Origin: Amesomyces nigricolor
Lineage: Eukaryota > Ascomycota > Sordariomycetes > Sordariales > Chaetomiaceae
DNA length: 64,000 nucleotides
Assembly: GCA_004802645.1 (NCBI GenBank)
Contig: SRKS01000003.1
Location: 1,302,001-1,366,000 of the forward strand
Reading direction: 5' to 3'
The first letter of the stretch is position 1; each line of letters begins with the position of its first letter. Position numbers and translations under genes: made by a program. The notes under the pieces are model-generated. The model did no database searches and was not told where the DNA came from. It saw nothing but the letters and a program-made list of their open reading frames with translations. Below, in pieces: positions 33,791-44,145 of this stretch.

Positions 33791-35553
33791 GCGATGCTGG
33801 AAGGGGGGTAATGTAAACAAAACTGGTGGCGTGTGTCGTTTCTTGTACAAAGCATCTCTGTACTGCTTGGCTTTCTCTGGGCGTTACGAGACAAATGGGG
33901 TCAAACTGGGTTGGGTTTCTTCATGGCGTGGGTGTGGACATTGGCATGAAATGATTATAGCACTTATTTAACGAGCCTGGGTGGTGAATGGAAAATGGAA
34001 AGAACATTGAACTCAGACATTTTCAACTTTTGTGTGACATGTGCAATCTGAGGGTGTCTCTTAAGCTGAGCCATCCCCCCCTACTGTAATCAGGGTGACG
34101 ATGACAACCTCCACTTGATGACTCGATTTAAGTATTGCATTCCTTTTATGAAGACCGTCTCTTGGTCCCCTTCCTCGCCCTGGTAGTGAGAAAAGTCCCT
34201 CTGCCCTAAACGGCTCTCATCGCTGTTTTGCTAAGGAGACCCTTGTTGCCGAAGGAAGAGAAACGAACGGATAGCTTGGAAGGTTGCTTCGGTTCGTTCA
34301 GGGAGACGGCATGGCATATGCTCTAGCCTAGCTCTGGCATGTCATGCCAGCCAAGCTTGACCTACTACTTACGACGGCCTCTAATGGCGTGTTCTGAAGC
34401 TCCTGTAACAGACCTTGATACTTGAGAAGCAAAAGAAGAACGTAAAAGTGGTATCATTCATTTGAGGTACCTATGTGTACCTGACCCCCTCTCTCCGTCT
34501 CTCTCTTCCGTAGCATCCCATTCCATCTGCCATAGAGATCACCGCCAATCGTTGACCACCGACTCGCCTAACCGCAACGAAAACGTGGAGATGGTATAAA
34601 GGAAAGAAAACAAAACCAACGCGAGTTGCAACATGGCATGAAAGATATGCGGAAGAAATGTCTAGACTCTGTTTGGCAGAAAGAACATGACGAGCGTAAA
34701 ACGCTGCGAAGTTGAGTTTCTCCTTGCATGGAACTTCCTCTGCTTTCTGTCCCGAACTCCCTTCCCTGTCTCGCACCGACCAAGTCAGATAGGTATGTAT
34801 GTATATCCCCTTCTCTGTTCGCCGGCAAAGCCTCTAGTCATGAGACCACCATGGCCGACCACCACCATGCAAAAAGCAAACGGAACGGAACGCAGGATAT
34901 ATGTATGTATGTCTGAAAACGAAGAAAAAGAAAAACAGCCGAGCTGCACTGAGCGGAAACAATTGACCTTGGTCCCGAAAAGAAGACCTGTGCCTCCTCC
35001 CTTCCCTACTTGATATCGCGCTGTGAAGAAAAAAAGAAAAGTGATGAGGTAGCCACCCGAGACCGATTTCCCGAACCAACCGAACCAAATGTATTGAACT
35101 ACCCCATTCCTGCCCTCCGCCATGGTTATGGTTCCATGTGTGATGCGACCGACCATGCCATGCCATGCTGTGCCATGTCTTGCCTTGCCTTGGCGCCGTT
35201 GTATGAAAACTCCTGAGCTCCTGAGACGATATGCGAGATAGAAAAAGAAGGAAGAGAAACAGATGATTAGCCTGGAAATGGACGTGGGGAAAATATGATA
35301 TGTGAGGGGTTATGAAGATATGGTCGTGATGAGGGTATCAGCCGAAGGATCCGTTCCATGTTCGTTGCTCGGGGTCTCGGAAAATATCTTTGCTTTTGTG
35401 GGAATGATGCTGCCCGTCGCTCGTAACGTCATCATGATAATTGGCCGGCCATATAACGGTCTTAAATGGTTGTGTGCCGCTGAATCTTGGTTGTGGTCGA
35501 GGATCCGGGCCCAAACCCCATGGGGTATGTATCGTGCAGCTGCGACGGATGCC
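33791..35553. other. Intergenic, convergent 3' regions with short simple repeats
   Basis: This 1.76-kb gap separates the converging desaturase and helicase genes. It contains a 17-bp palindrome at 34334-34350, two GTAT microsatellite runs near 34792 and 34902, and CCATG repeats near 35155-35178. No gene or RNA is recognisable. Confidence 0.55.
34334..34350. repeat. Near-perfect 17-bp palindrome
   Basis: CTGGCATG and CATGCCAG face each other around a single T. It lies in the gap between the desaturase and helicase stop codons. It may be chance or a protein-binding site; the loop is too short for a stable RNA hairpin of this form. Confidence 0.45.
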
Positions 35554-38500
35554 TCACTTGAAGAGGCTGCGTAGATCCATCAGGCGCTGACGCGCCGCCT
35601 CGGTGCGATCCATGCCCCTATCGTTAGGTTCGCGGTCCATGCTGAGGCTGGCCAGCTTCTTCTTCTTATCCTGCAGCTGCAGCATCTTCTCCTCGAAGCT
35701 GTCCTTCATGACGAAACGTACGGTGCGGACGGTACGCGTCTGGCCCAGGCGGTGGACGCGGTCGACTGCCTGCGCCTCGGCCGCCGGATTGAACTGCGGC
35801 TCCATGACGTACACGCTGTTGCCCGCCGTCAGGTTGAGTCCCAGCCCGCCCGCCATGATGCTGACCAGGATGACCTGCACCGAGGGGTCGTCGCGGAACG
35901 CATCCATCGCGGCATTCCGCGCCGGCCGCGTCATCTTTCCGTCGAGCCGGGTGTACGTGATGCCGGCGTTGTCCAGCGCGATCTGGATGAGGTCGAGGTG
36001 GGAGGTCCAGCCCGAGAAGACGACCGACTTGAGCGGGCGCTCGTTGGGGCACATGGCGCTGTCTTCCTTGTTGCGGAGCAGCTCCTCGAGGAGGGCGCGT
36101 GTCTTGGTGTGAGGCCCGGTGTAGCGATCGTCGGGAGTGACCTTGCCAGTGCCGCCCTTGTTCTTAGCGACGCGAGACTCATGCTCGAAGTCGGCGCGCG
36201 AGCGCCGCAGCTCAACTAAGCGGGACTTGTCAAGGCGGACGCACACGTCGCAGCTGCTCCGCTCGCCTTGCCCCAGCCGCACGCAGGAAGGACAGTATGT
36301 GTGGATGCATTGTGCCATGTAGCCCAGGATGTCATCCTGGCGATCGGACTCAGGGTCGTCCACCTCAATAGCGCCCAGCTTGCAGCCGCACCCGTAACAG
36401 GTGTCGTTGTTCGCTTCCTGCATGAGGTATAGCATCTCGTATGCCTTCTTATCCGACAGCGCGGGAGATGCTGCGTCCTCATCGTCGCTAGCGAGGTCGA
36501 TGGGCGTCTCAGCCGTCATTCCCTGCAGCTCTGCAAGATCCTCGTCATTGAGCAAGTCCTTTCCATGGGCGCATATGAGGCGGAGCTGCAGAATGGACCG
36601 CAGAATATGGATCATGGTTTTGCCGCCCATGATGCGATCCTGGCCGGTGCCTTGGCCGGTCAAGACCCGGACGCGTTCCTCAGCATTCCGGGCAAACCAG
36701 TCGTAGATCTTCCGTTCCTCCGGGGTAAACTCCAGCCTAACAATGTCGTCTTTGCGGCTGGGGAGGTGGATCTTGTCCTTCAGTCGGCGGATGGTTACCG
36801 TGTCGATGAGGACGCGGAGCTTGGGCACAATCTCCGGGTCCGCCATCTTGAAGGGCTGGATGATGTATTGCAGGAACTTAGCCTTCTCGTCGAACGGCTT
36901 CAGCCGCAGAAAGGCGAGAAGAGCGGCGAGATCATCCAGCTTATTCTGAACCGGGGTCCCGGTGACGGCCCATCGTCGATTCGCCTGCAAGCGGCAAACA
37001 GACTTGAACGCCAGGGTTGCCTGCTCGCGAATGGTGTGGGCTTCGTCGAGCACGATGCGGAACCAGGCCACCTCCTCGAGCGGGTAAAGGCCGCGCTTCC
37101 GCTTGATACGGGCGTTCAGCTCACTGGTAAGGGAACCGTAGGTTGTAATAACCAGATCAAATTGGGCCAACTGCGCGGGGTCCTTGATGCGGTTCGTCCC
37201 GTGATAGATGTGGTAGGTGATGGCGCCTGGCTGGATATGCTGCTTGATCTGTTCTTCCCAGTTGGTGACCGTGCTCAGAGGGCAAACGAGCAGCGTTGCC
37301 TTGCCGTTACAGCGCACCGGCGACAGATCAAAGGCTGCCGGTTTTGGCACCTCAAATCGACTCATGGGGTTTTGCTGTCTCCGTTCGGGCGCGATTGGCT
37401 GAACGGGGGGAAGCTGGGACCAGCGCTCTGCAGCATCAAGGGTCTTGGTGATGAGCGACAAGATGCTGAGGGTTTTGCCCAGACCCATCATGTCGGCCAG
37501 GATGCCACCCATGGTGGGAGGGGGCGGCTCCCTCTGGGTCTGCGTCGTGACAACATTGTAGTAGACCACGGAACCATGGGCATCCTTCTTGCGCTGCCAG
37601 ATAGATGTAATAGCGCCCTTGCCAGATTCCGGCAGCTGCTCGCACTCTCGAGCTGTCATGAAGTGGAGTGCCTGTCGCTGGTGCTTAAGGAGGTTCGTCA
37701 GAATTCGTGCATCCGGCTCCGCCTCAGGCAGGTCATCGGACTTGGGGAGGGAGTCGAAGACGCCCAAAACCTCGGAGCGAATTTCTTCCACCGAACGGAC
37801 CACGGGCGGGGGATGGTATTGCTGGCTGCTCCCGGCGTTGGCAAAGCGGGCGACTACAGGGAGCTTGTTCTCCTTGGCCATGGGGTTGAACACTCTGACG
37901 CCAGACTCGACCCGGGTCGGGCTCACGAGGTTGAGCTTCCTCGCCGACAAATGGTTGCCGACCTGAGGGGCAAACTTGCGGGGCCCGTAGACCATCAGCT
38001 CAAACTTGTAGTTGGCTGAGGTCGGCTGGCCGGCTTGCTCCCCGACGAGTTTGCGTCGACTCGGGATCCGGCAGTCTGTGCGGATCTGGAGGGTCGAGTC
38101 CAAGAGAGGAGCCAGACACTCTGCTGTCTTCGCGTCGACGGTCCCAAAGACGCGGCGCGTGTGATCGTAGACATAGATTTTGGCCGTTTTGTCATCCGTC
38201 TTGCGCTTTAGCACGACCTTAACCTGCGGCCAGTAGGCATCACCATTAATGGAATACATGCCAGGTTTCGGTGCGGGGACGTTATGACAGTTAATCGAGG
38301 CCCCCTCAACCATCCCATAGCAGACCTCCTCGTCCTTGACGGGATCTCTGGGTGGCTGGGCGGCCGAAGACGCGTCGGAATCGCCATCTGTCAAGTCGAT
38401 GGTGAGGCAGCTAGAAACGGGTTTGAAATGTCCGTTCCGAAGAGGGTGTTGTTGTTGCTGTTGCTTGATGTGCTGAGCGAGAATGCCACTGCTCCCAACG

Positions 38501-38874
38501 AACGAGCTGCTAGTCGAAAGCGAGGGCTGGGGATCGTACTCGTTCATCGTCTTCCGTCGCTTCGGCTGCGGCACGGCAATGCGATCTTGCACGTTATGGA
38601 GGCGCTCGACGCTTTGGCCGAAGCCGTTCTGGAAGATGGGCATGGTCGGGGGGTGGTGCTGGGGCAGATCCTGGCCTCTAGCCGGCATGCCCAAAAAGTC
38701 CACGGCCAGGGTCTCACCAGGACTGGCGAACTGAAACGACATCTCGGGCTGAGGCGGTACAGCGGGGAGAGACGAGGAAGTCGCTGAACTGGGAGTGGCG
38801 CCCGCAGACTGCGGTCTTGCCGGTGAGACAGCCGCAGCCTTGGGGTTCAACAGGGCAGCCGGGCTCCACGACAT
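35554..38874 (-). CDS. SNF2-family helicase with RING-type insert (Rad5/HLTF/Rad16-like)
   Basis: This is a nuclear DNA translocase of the SNF2 group with a ubiquitin-ligase-type zinc motif. The protein is 1106 residues in one exon. The N-terminal 160 residues are disordered. Residues 190-320 (EEVCYGMVEGASINC ... AKIYVYDHTRRVFGTVDAKT) may be a diverged HIRAN-like DNA-end-binding domain. Motif I is ADMMGLGKTLS near 458-468, motif II is VLDEAHTI near 603-610. The RING-type cluster at about 828-880 has CYGCGC, a His in QCIHTYCPSC and a final CDVC. Motif V/VI is AGGLGLNLTAG and DRVHRLGQTRTV near 1040. This order is that of the Rad5/Rad16/HLTF group. Likely roles are post-replication repair or chromatin-linked repair, by family inference. 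Which yeast protein is the true orthologue is open. Confidence 0.92.
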   Translation of the reverse strand: MSWSPAALLNPKAAAVSPARPQSAGATPSSATSSSLPAVPPQPEMSFQFASPGETLAVDFLGMPARGQDLPQHHPPTMPIFQNGFGQSVERLHNVQDRIAVPQPKRRKTMNEYDPQPSLSTSSSFVGSSGILAQHIKQQQQQHPLRNGHFKPVSSCLTIDLTDGDSDASSAAQPPRDPVKDEEVCYGMVEGASINCHNVPAPKPGMYSINGDAYWPQVKVVLKRKTDDKTAKIYVYDHTRRVFGTVDAKTAECLAPLLDSTLQIRTDCRIPSRRKLVGEQAGQPTSANYKFELMVYGPRKFAPQVGNHLSARKLNLVSPTRVESGVRVFNPMAKENKLPVVARFANAGSSQQYHPPPVVRSVEEIRSEVLGVFDSLPKSDDLPEAEPDARILTNLLKHQRQALHFMTARECEQLPESGKGAITSIWQRKKDAHGSVVYYNVVTTQTQREPPPPTMGGILADMMGLGKTLSILSLITKTLDAAERWSQLPPVQPIAPERRQQNPMSRFEVPKPAAFDLSPVRCNGKATLLVCPLSTVTNWEEQIKQHIQPGAITYHIYHGTNRIKDPAQLAQFDLVITTYGSLTSELNARIKRKRGLYPLEEVAWFRIVLDEAHTIREQATLAFKSVCRLQANRRWAVTGTPVQNKLDDLAALLAFLRLKPFDEKAKFLQYIIQPFKMADPEIVPKLRVLIDTVTIRRLKDKIHLPSRKDDIVRLEFTPEERKIYDWFARNAEERVRVLTGQGTGQDRIMGGKTMIHILRSILQLRLICAHGKDLLNDEDLAELQGMTAETPIDLASDDEDAASPALSDKKAYEMLYLMQEANNDTCYGCGCKLGAIEVDDPESDRQDDILGYMAQCIHTYCPSCVRLGQGERSSCDVCVRLDKSRLVELRRSRADFEHESRVAKNKGGTGKVTPDDRYTGPHTKTRALLEELLRNKEDSAMCPNERPLKSVVFSGWTSHLDLIQIALDNAGITYTRLDGKMTRPARNAAMDAFRDDPSVQVILVSIMAGGLGLNLTAGNSVYVMEPQFNPAAEAQAVDRVHRLGQTRTVRTVRFVMKDSFEEKMLQLQDKKKKLASLSMDREPNDRGMDRTEAARQRLMDLRSLFK

Positions 38875-40437
38875 GTTTGCCCTATTGGAGTGGCACTGCT
38901 TTGAACGACTTGACTTGTAATCTGTATCTCGGTCAGCGACAGGTCGCGTTGTGAGGTGTTAGGCGAGAGATAAAATTGCAAGAGTCGAGCAACGGGGCGA
39001 AGAGGGCGGGCGGTGAGAAACGGAGATGAATTGGAGTCGCGTGCTCACCTCGGTGTGGCTGCCAGCGCCGCCTTGACGACGGCGAGGTGCCTCTCTCAAT
39101 AGATCTGGGGTAATGAACTAGATTAAGGGTTTCCCGGCAGAGGGCATCGGATGTAATGAGAGTATGGGGGAAGATGGAAAATATCGGGTCGACGGTCGTG
39201 TTTTGGGAGGGCGTCTTCCGTGTTGCTGGGATCGCGCTCGGGGACTGGCGGGCCGCTGATGGTTGGTGGTTGGTTGGTGGTGAGGTGAGGTGGAGGAGTG
39301 GCGACGACGGCTGGAGCAACAGAAAGGATGAGGGTGAGGTTCGGCCCGTGGAATAAACCAGCGTTGGCTTTTAGAAAAAGCGCAAAAAATGCTGGGTGCG
39401 ATAATAGGATGGCATGTGATTCAGGCGGGCAGAAGAATAGCATAGAAAGGGCGAAGATGGTGTTCAAATCGAAACCCAAAAGACATGGGATGAAAAGGCC
39501 AGGGATAGTCGAGTCGAGATCTCCAAATGCACCACAGGCGGCGGCCATGTCGTTGCCATCACTTTCAAGGCTCCAGAGCTGCCACCGGTGGCTGCGATAG
39601 GCCCGCGTGACCCTGCACAGATTACTGTGGGCAGAGGCAGCAAGGCACGTGCCCCACCACGGCAGAGCCCACCCCGGCAGAAACTCACCTTGCCTGCTCT
39701 CAGCCGCGCAACCGTGCTCATCAATGTTCAACAAGGACGGCCAACAGACAGTGTGCGTATGAGGGACGACGGCACGGAACATTATAGAAGTTATTTTTTT
39801 ATCATGTTGCTGACGCAACAAAAGAACGAATACTTCGAGTGGTCGGCTTCGAATTTCAGGGTTCTGTCCTGCATGAAGATTGAAGGAGAGGACCCTGCAT
39901 GTTCCACCTCAAGACCATCATCATCTGCACGATCCCTCTTGGCCCAACCCAAGGACTTACATCGCCAGGAGAATTCCCTCACAGGCCCTTTTCTGCCAAT
40001 CTAGAATGCCGCGCGTACGTAAGGCAGGTACATAATGCTGGGCGTGCCCCACGTTTATGCAAGATCTCCCCAAAGCCTCAACACCAAAAACGATGTGCCC
40101 CACGACATCCAAACATCTAAACACCCACCATCCCGCATTTCGGCTCCAACCGGCAAGCCCTCAGCACTTTCTGCCTTCGAAATACTTAAGCTCATGAACT
40201 TTGATGCCCAACTGCTTCCCCCAACTTTTTCCCCAACCTTGAAACATCACCACAACCGAAGCCGCCATGCAACAAGGAGAAAGTCGGAACCTCCATCCCA
40301 GACCTCGTGACCACCCACCCCACCACCATGCAACCCCACCCCACCCACGCCTCAGCCCGCCCTCCACATTTGCCAAACTGCCGGCTGCCGTCGACCCACC
40401 CCCACGACCTCGCCTAACCCTCACCTCAACCCTCACC
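38875..40437. other. Intergenic region upstream of the SNF2 helicase gene
   Basis: This 1.56-kb gap should contain the helicase promoter on its left and the 3' region of the next minus-strand gene on its right. The right end (40290-40600) is extremely C-rich on the plus strand. No conserved protein is visible in any frame. Confidence 0.55.
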
Positions 40438-41136
40438 TCAACAATCCCCTCCTCCAACACCCTTCCCACCACCACTAACAACAAAAACAACACCATGTTC
40501 CCGACTCCTCGACCTCGTCCTCCTTCTCCTCCTTCTCCTTCTCCCACCCACCCCACCTTCACCCCCCAGCCCCTTCTCACACCCTGAGCTCACAGAGCTA
40601 TTACCACAAGGCGACCTCGACCGTGACGGACTCTGACTCCTCACCCTCCTCCTCCTGTTAATGCCTCCCCACCTCTCCCGCTCGATCTGCACCGCCCGGA
40701 GAAACCGCATCGTTCCAGGCAGCGGAGCCTGAGCACACTCCTCTCCCGCAACGGCGACAATATCCTTGGTCAGGCCCAGGCGGGACAGCGACAGCGCGCG
40801 GGAGAGCGCCGCCGAGGTGCTGGTGGGTGTTGAGGCTGCGGTGGTGGAGGGGGTGGCGGATGTTGAGCGGCGGCGCCGGCGGCCGCGAAAGGTGGAGGAT
40901 TCGGTTGAGCCTGGGGGGTGGTGGGAGATTGCGGAGGGGGGGTTTTGAAGATGATGGTGGACGCGGCGGCGTTTGCGGCCGCGAGGGGTGTCTGATTCGG
41001 GGTCGGGGTTGGGTTCGAGGTCGAGGAAGGGTGTTGTTGCTTTGGTGAGGGTGATTTTGGTGGTGGTGGTGGAGTTGGGGCGGGAGATGGTGAGGCCGTC
41101 GCTGAAGGAAAGGGGGGCTGGGAGAGGGGTTGCCAT
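40438..41136 (-). CDS. Arg-rich small protein, function unknown
   Basis: A single-exon frame of 232 residues with ATG in good context (CTCCATGGC). Three Arg-rich clusters (RGRKRRRVHHH, FRGRRRRRS and an eight-Arg run followed by TRSRSRE) suggest a nuclear, possibly RNA-associated protein. The central segment LSRLGLTKDIVAVAGEECAQ continuing to TMRFLRAVQIERERW looks folded and conserved, which argues against a chance frame. The flanks are low complexity and the last 20 residues are Gly/Val-rich, so the true C-terminus could differ. I do not recognise the family. Confidence 0.55.
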   Translation of the reverse strand: MATPLPAPLSFSDGLTISRPNSTTTTKITLTKATTPFLDLEPNPDPESDTPRGRKRRRVHHHLQNPPSAISHHPPGSTESSTFRGRRRRRSTSATPSTTAASTPTSTSAALSRALSLSRLGLTKDIVAVAGEECAQAPLPGTMRFLRAVQIERERWGGINRRRRVRSQSPSRSRSPCGNSSVSSGCEKGLGGEGGVGGRRRRRRRRTRSRSREHGVVFVVSGGGKGVGGGDC

Positions 41137-41987
41137 GGAGGCGGGTTGGCCCCGGGGCGAGTCAGGGGTGGAAAGACTGTGTTTGCCAAGGTAAGATCAA
41201 TCAATTGTTTGACATCAACTTCCAGGTGTAAGGAAGAGCATTCAGGGCGGATGACGATTTGCATGGTGACAGGTAAGATGATGCATCAATATTCAAGCGT
41301 GATGGGTTGTCGATTGTCGTGGAGAGGCAAGATTGCTCGTCACGTCAGACAAGAAACCAGTACACCATGTAGCATCGCATATGGGTTATCTCCTGGCTCG
41401 CCCAGACGACCCCGTGGATACCCTAACCGAGGACCTGGTACCGGGATCTTACAACACACGGAGCCTAGGATTGGTCCTCCGACACGTCGGCATTGCGCCC
41501 GTGTGTCCCTTCCGCCCTTTTCCACACATCATCATCAACGATAAATTAGGAAGCAAAATAGGGAAAGACATGACGAAAGAGGAAAAAAACGGCATGATGC
41601 AGCGAACCGATGTTGAGCACCAAGACAGATTTGGAGAAATTTGGATGAATTATTACGGTAGCATCTGCTATTTCTTGAGGGGTTGTGGCGAACAGAGACA
41701 ACATTTGCTGTACAGCTGGGAGAGTATGACGACACGACTACCATGTGCTCTCCTGCCCCTGCTAATGTTCCCACCCGATGTTTGTCCTCAAAAACGCAGA
41801 AGCCTAGATCGGTCGGTGAGGGGAAGAGGGGAGAGGCCCCTTGGGGGGTATCTTTATGTAGCCAGCCTGCCGGAATCAGCCAGCACAAGGCGCCAAAGCA
41901 CAGATGTCTGTGTATGGTATATAAAGTAGTATACAGTTTAGTGTTGATGATACAGGCCCGCGAATAACCTTCAATCCCTTCGCGCAA
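41137..41987. other. Intergenic region
   Basis: This holds the upstream region of the Arg-rich gene (left) and the 3' region of AIM41 (right). Nothing else can be supported. Confidence 0.55.
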
Positions 41988-42665
41988 TCACTGGCTGCTT
42001 TGCTCATTCTTGTCTCCCGCCGCCTCCTCCTTCTTGTCCTTCACCGCCTCCTTGTTTGCCCCCGAGACCTGCTTAATGATGTCGACCAACTCCTTCTTGT
42101 CCACCGACGTCCCATCAAGCGGCCCACCAGGCATGAAGAGCAGCTTCATCAAACTCCCCATCACCGCCTTCTCCGCAATGCCGTCAGCCAGCAGCGCGGC
42201 CTTGGCCTTGACGACAACCTCCCTCAACTCCTCCCCGCTGACCTTCCGCCCACTGGCGCTGTCCGCGTACTCCTCAAGAATCTTCTGCTGCGCCTCCTCT
42301 TTCTTAGCCAGGTCCTCACGGCCAGCGCCGCGAAACTCGGCGGCAGCGTCGGCGGACTTGCCGGCCGACTTGCGCAGCAGGCTAACGACTTGGGCGTCCG
42401 TCCTGAACGGCTTGTCCGTCTTGCTGGCGTTGAGCGCGGCGGCGAGCACGGCGCGCAGCACGGCCAGCCGGTTCGTGTCCTTGGCGCGCATCGCCGCCTT
42501 GAGGTCGTCCTTGATCTTGCTGAGGAGCGGTGGCGGGGGCGCGGTGTCGCTCGAGTACGCCGCGCGCGCTGGGGCTACGGCGGGTACCCGTAGGGGCCCG
42601 GTCTGGCGGAGGGTGGTGGGCCGGCCGAAGCTCCGGAGGAGGAAGGGGGAGAGTCTGCTCGCCAT
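41988..42665 (-). CDS. AIM41: Mitochondrial Aim41, YqeY/GatB-like domain protein
   Basis: The protein is 225 residues in one exon. The N-terminus MASRLSPFLLRSFGRPTTLR is a basic, acid-free mitochondrial presequence that ends near AAYSSD. The YqeY domain follows: LLSKIKDDLKAAMRAKDTNR, LAVLRAVLAAALNASK, and REDLAKKEEAQQKILEEYA. The last part, ELREVVVKAKAALLADG ... GSLMKLLF, matches the GatB/YqeY helical domain that in GatB proteins contacts tRNA. The family name comes from yeast (altered inheritance of mitochondria); the exact biochemical role is not established. The C-terminal 25 residues are charged and disordered. Confidence 0.92.
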   Translation of the reverse strand: MASRLSPFLLRSFGRPTTLRQTGPLRVPAVAPARAAYSSDTAPPPPLLSKIKDDLKAAMRAKDTNRLAVLRAVLAAALNASKTDKPFRTDAQVVSLLRKSAGKSADAAAEFRGAGREDLAKKEEAQQKILEEYADSASGRKVSGEELREVVVKAKAALLADGIAEKAVMGSLMKLLFMPGGPLDGTSVDKKELVDIIKQVSGANKEAVKDKKEEAAGDKNEQSSQ

Positions 42666-44145
42666 TGTGGTCGGGTTGAAGGGGGAGGGTGGTGTCGAAG
42701 CTTCGGTCGAGGCGCGGGGAGGCGGGGCTGTTTAGACGCGACGGTGTGGGAGACCCAATCTGTGGCTTGTCGTGTCGTCGAGCGGATGTTCGAGTGCGAT
42801 GTTGCACTGGTTCGGCTGTAAATCCAGAGCCGATGGCTGGGCAGATCGACGCGGTAGGCGTGCCTATTGGTCAGCTAAAATGATCCCAGGGAGCTTTAAT
42901 CGCGGCCTTGATTGGCTGATTGGCTGATGAAGGTCCAATGCAACGGCCGAGGGCAGTGTGAAGTGTCACGTTGGGCAGGGAGACGTCACAATAGGAACGG
43001 TCACCTCTTCAGTCGCTGGGCTGCCACCACGCCTTTCAAATTCAGCGTGTATCGGCTCAGATTTGCCGATGATTCTTTGCTTTGCTCGAGAATCTGTCAG
43101 AGAAAAATCTGGTGTCACCCACATGCTGTGCCGGGAGGTGCGGCTCGACGCCAGTCACCTGATATCGAGACTAACACAGCCGACTCCACCATCCAGGGTC
43201 GGGGAAGCCATTGGCACACCCGCGGCCCTTGGTCATTTGGATTTGGATCGTCAATGAAACGCAAGGCCCAGCCTCAGGCGAACAGCGAAGGCGGTGCTTC
43301 GTTGAGCGAGCCAGACGGTGACGAAGCAGGCGGGGGCGAAGCGGGGCAGGGTAGACGAAGAAATGTTGGTTCCAGAAGATAGGTGGATTCTCGTTCGTGA
43401 GACCATCTCGCAGGGGCTGTGATATTGGGCTGGGTGTGTGCAATAAATACCCACAAGGCTTGTTCGCGGCAGCAGACGGCGCTTTCGTTGGTGATAGGTC
43501 GCCTGATGAGACTGCAAATCTCAGGCCTGTTGACCCGAAAGGGAGCCATGATTTGGCAAATACCAGCTGGAACCCTCTTGGCAACAGGGTGTTGTTTCTC
43601 TCCATATATTCCATCACGGCCTCGACTTTGATCCGAGTTGTTTTGGTTTGGCCAAGTTGTGTCTCGGCCAAGTTCTCAACTCTGCATGTGACTCAAGCGT
43701 GCCTGTCCTGGCGGTACCTTCCTGGTCGATGGCTGTTTTCCCCAACGGTTTGCGCCAGAAGGCACCACCCAAGCACCCAAGCTCCCACAGGGGGATCGTG
43801 GTTCCCGCAACGGCCAGAGTTAACAGAGGGGCACATCCCTATCTCGACGACAGACCTTCCTCCTCGGCGACTTCCCCATCTTCTCCTTTCGAACCTCCCG
43901 TCTTCATCTGCAACGCAAATTACACAATCACCAGCTCTTGGATCCCAACGGCGCAAGGCCGGCAGCGAGAACCTGGACAGAGTCAAGAGGGCCATGGATG
44001 ACCTGAGTCGTTGTCATTTCTTGCCTGAATCTATTCCAACCCTTTGCTTTCTAGATCCCAAATGGGCCCAAACGATCCCAAACAATGCCAACCAGAACGC
44101 CAACTCACTAAACCTCGCCTTTCTTTTTCAGAACCAAGGTCCCGA
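42666..44145. other. Intergenic region between AIM41 and the LaeA-like gene
   Basis: A 1.48-kb gap holding the AIM41 upstream region (left) and the 3' region of the LaeA-like gene (right). A 268-codon plus-strand frame (43397-44203) runs through it without any protein signature and overlaps the last methyltransferase exon on the other strand. I reject it. Confidence 0.55.

Noticed and set aside
34790..34912. GTAT microsatellite runs
   Set aside because: Only three units each, too short to be more than background simple repeats.
36565..38019. 484-codon plus-strand frame
   Set aside because: It is the antisense shadow of the SNF2 helicase gene, whose motifs on the minus strand are unambiguous.
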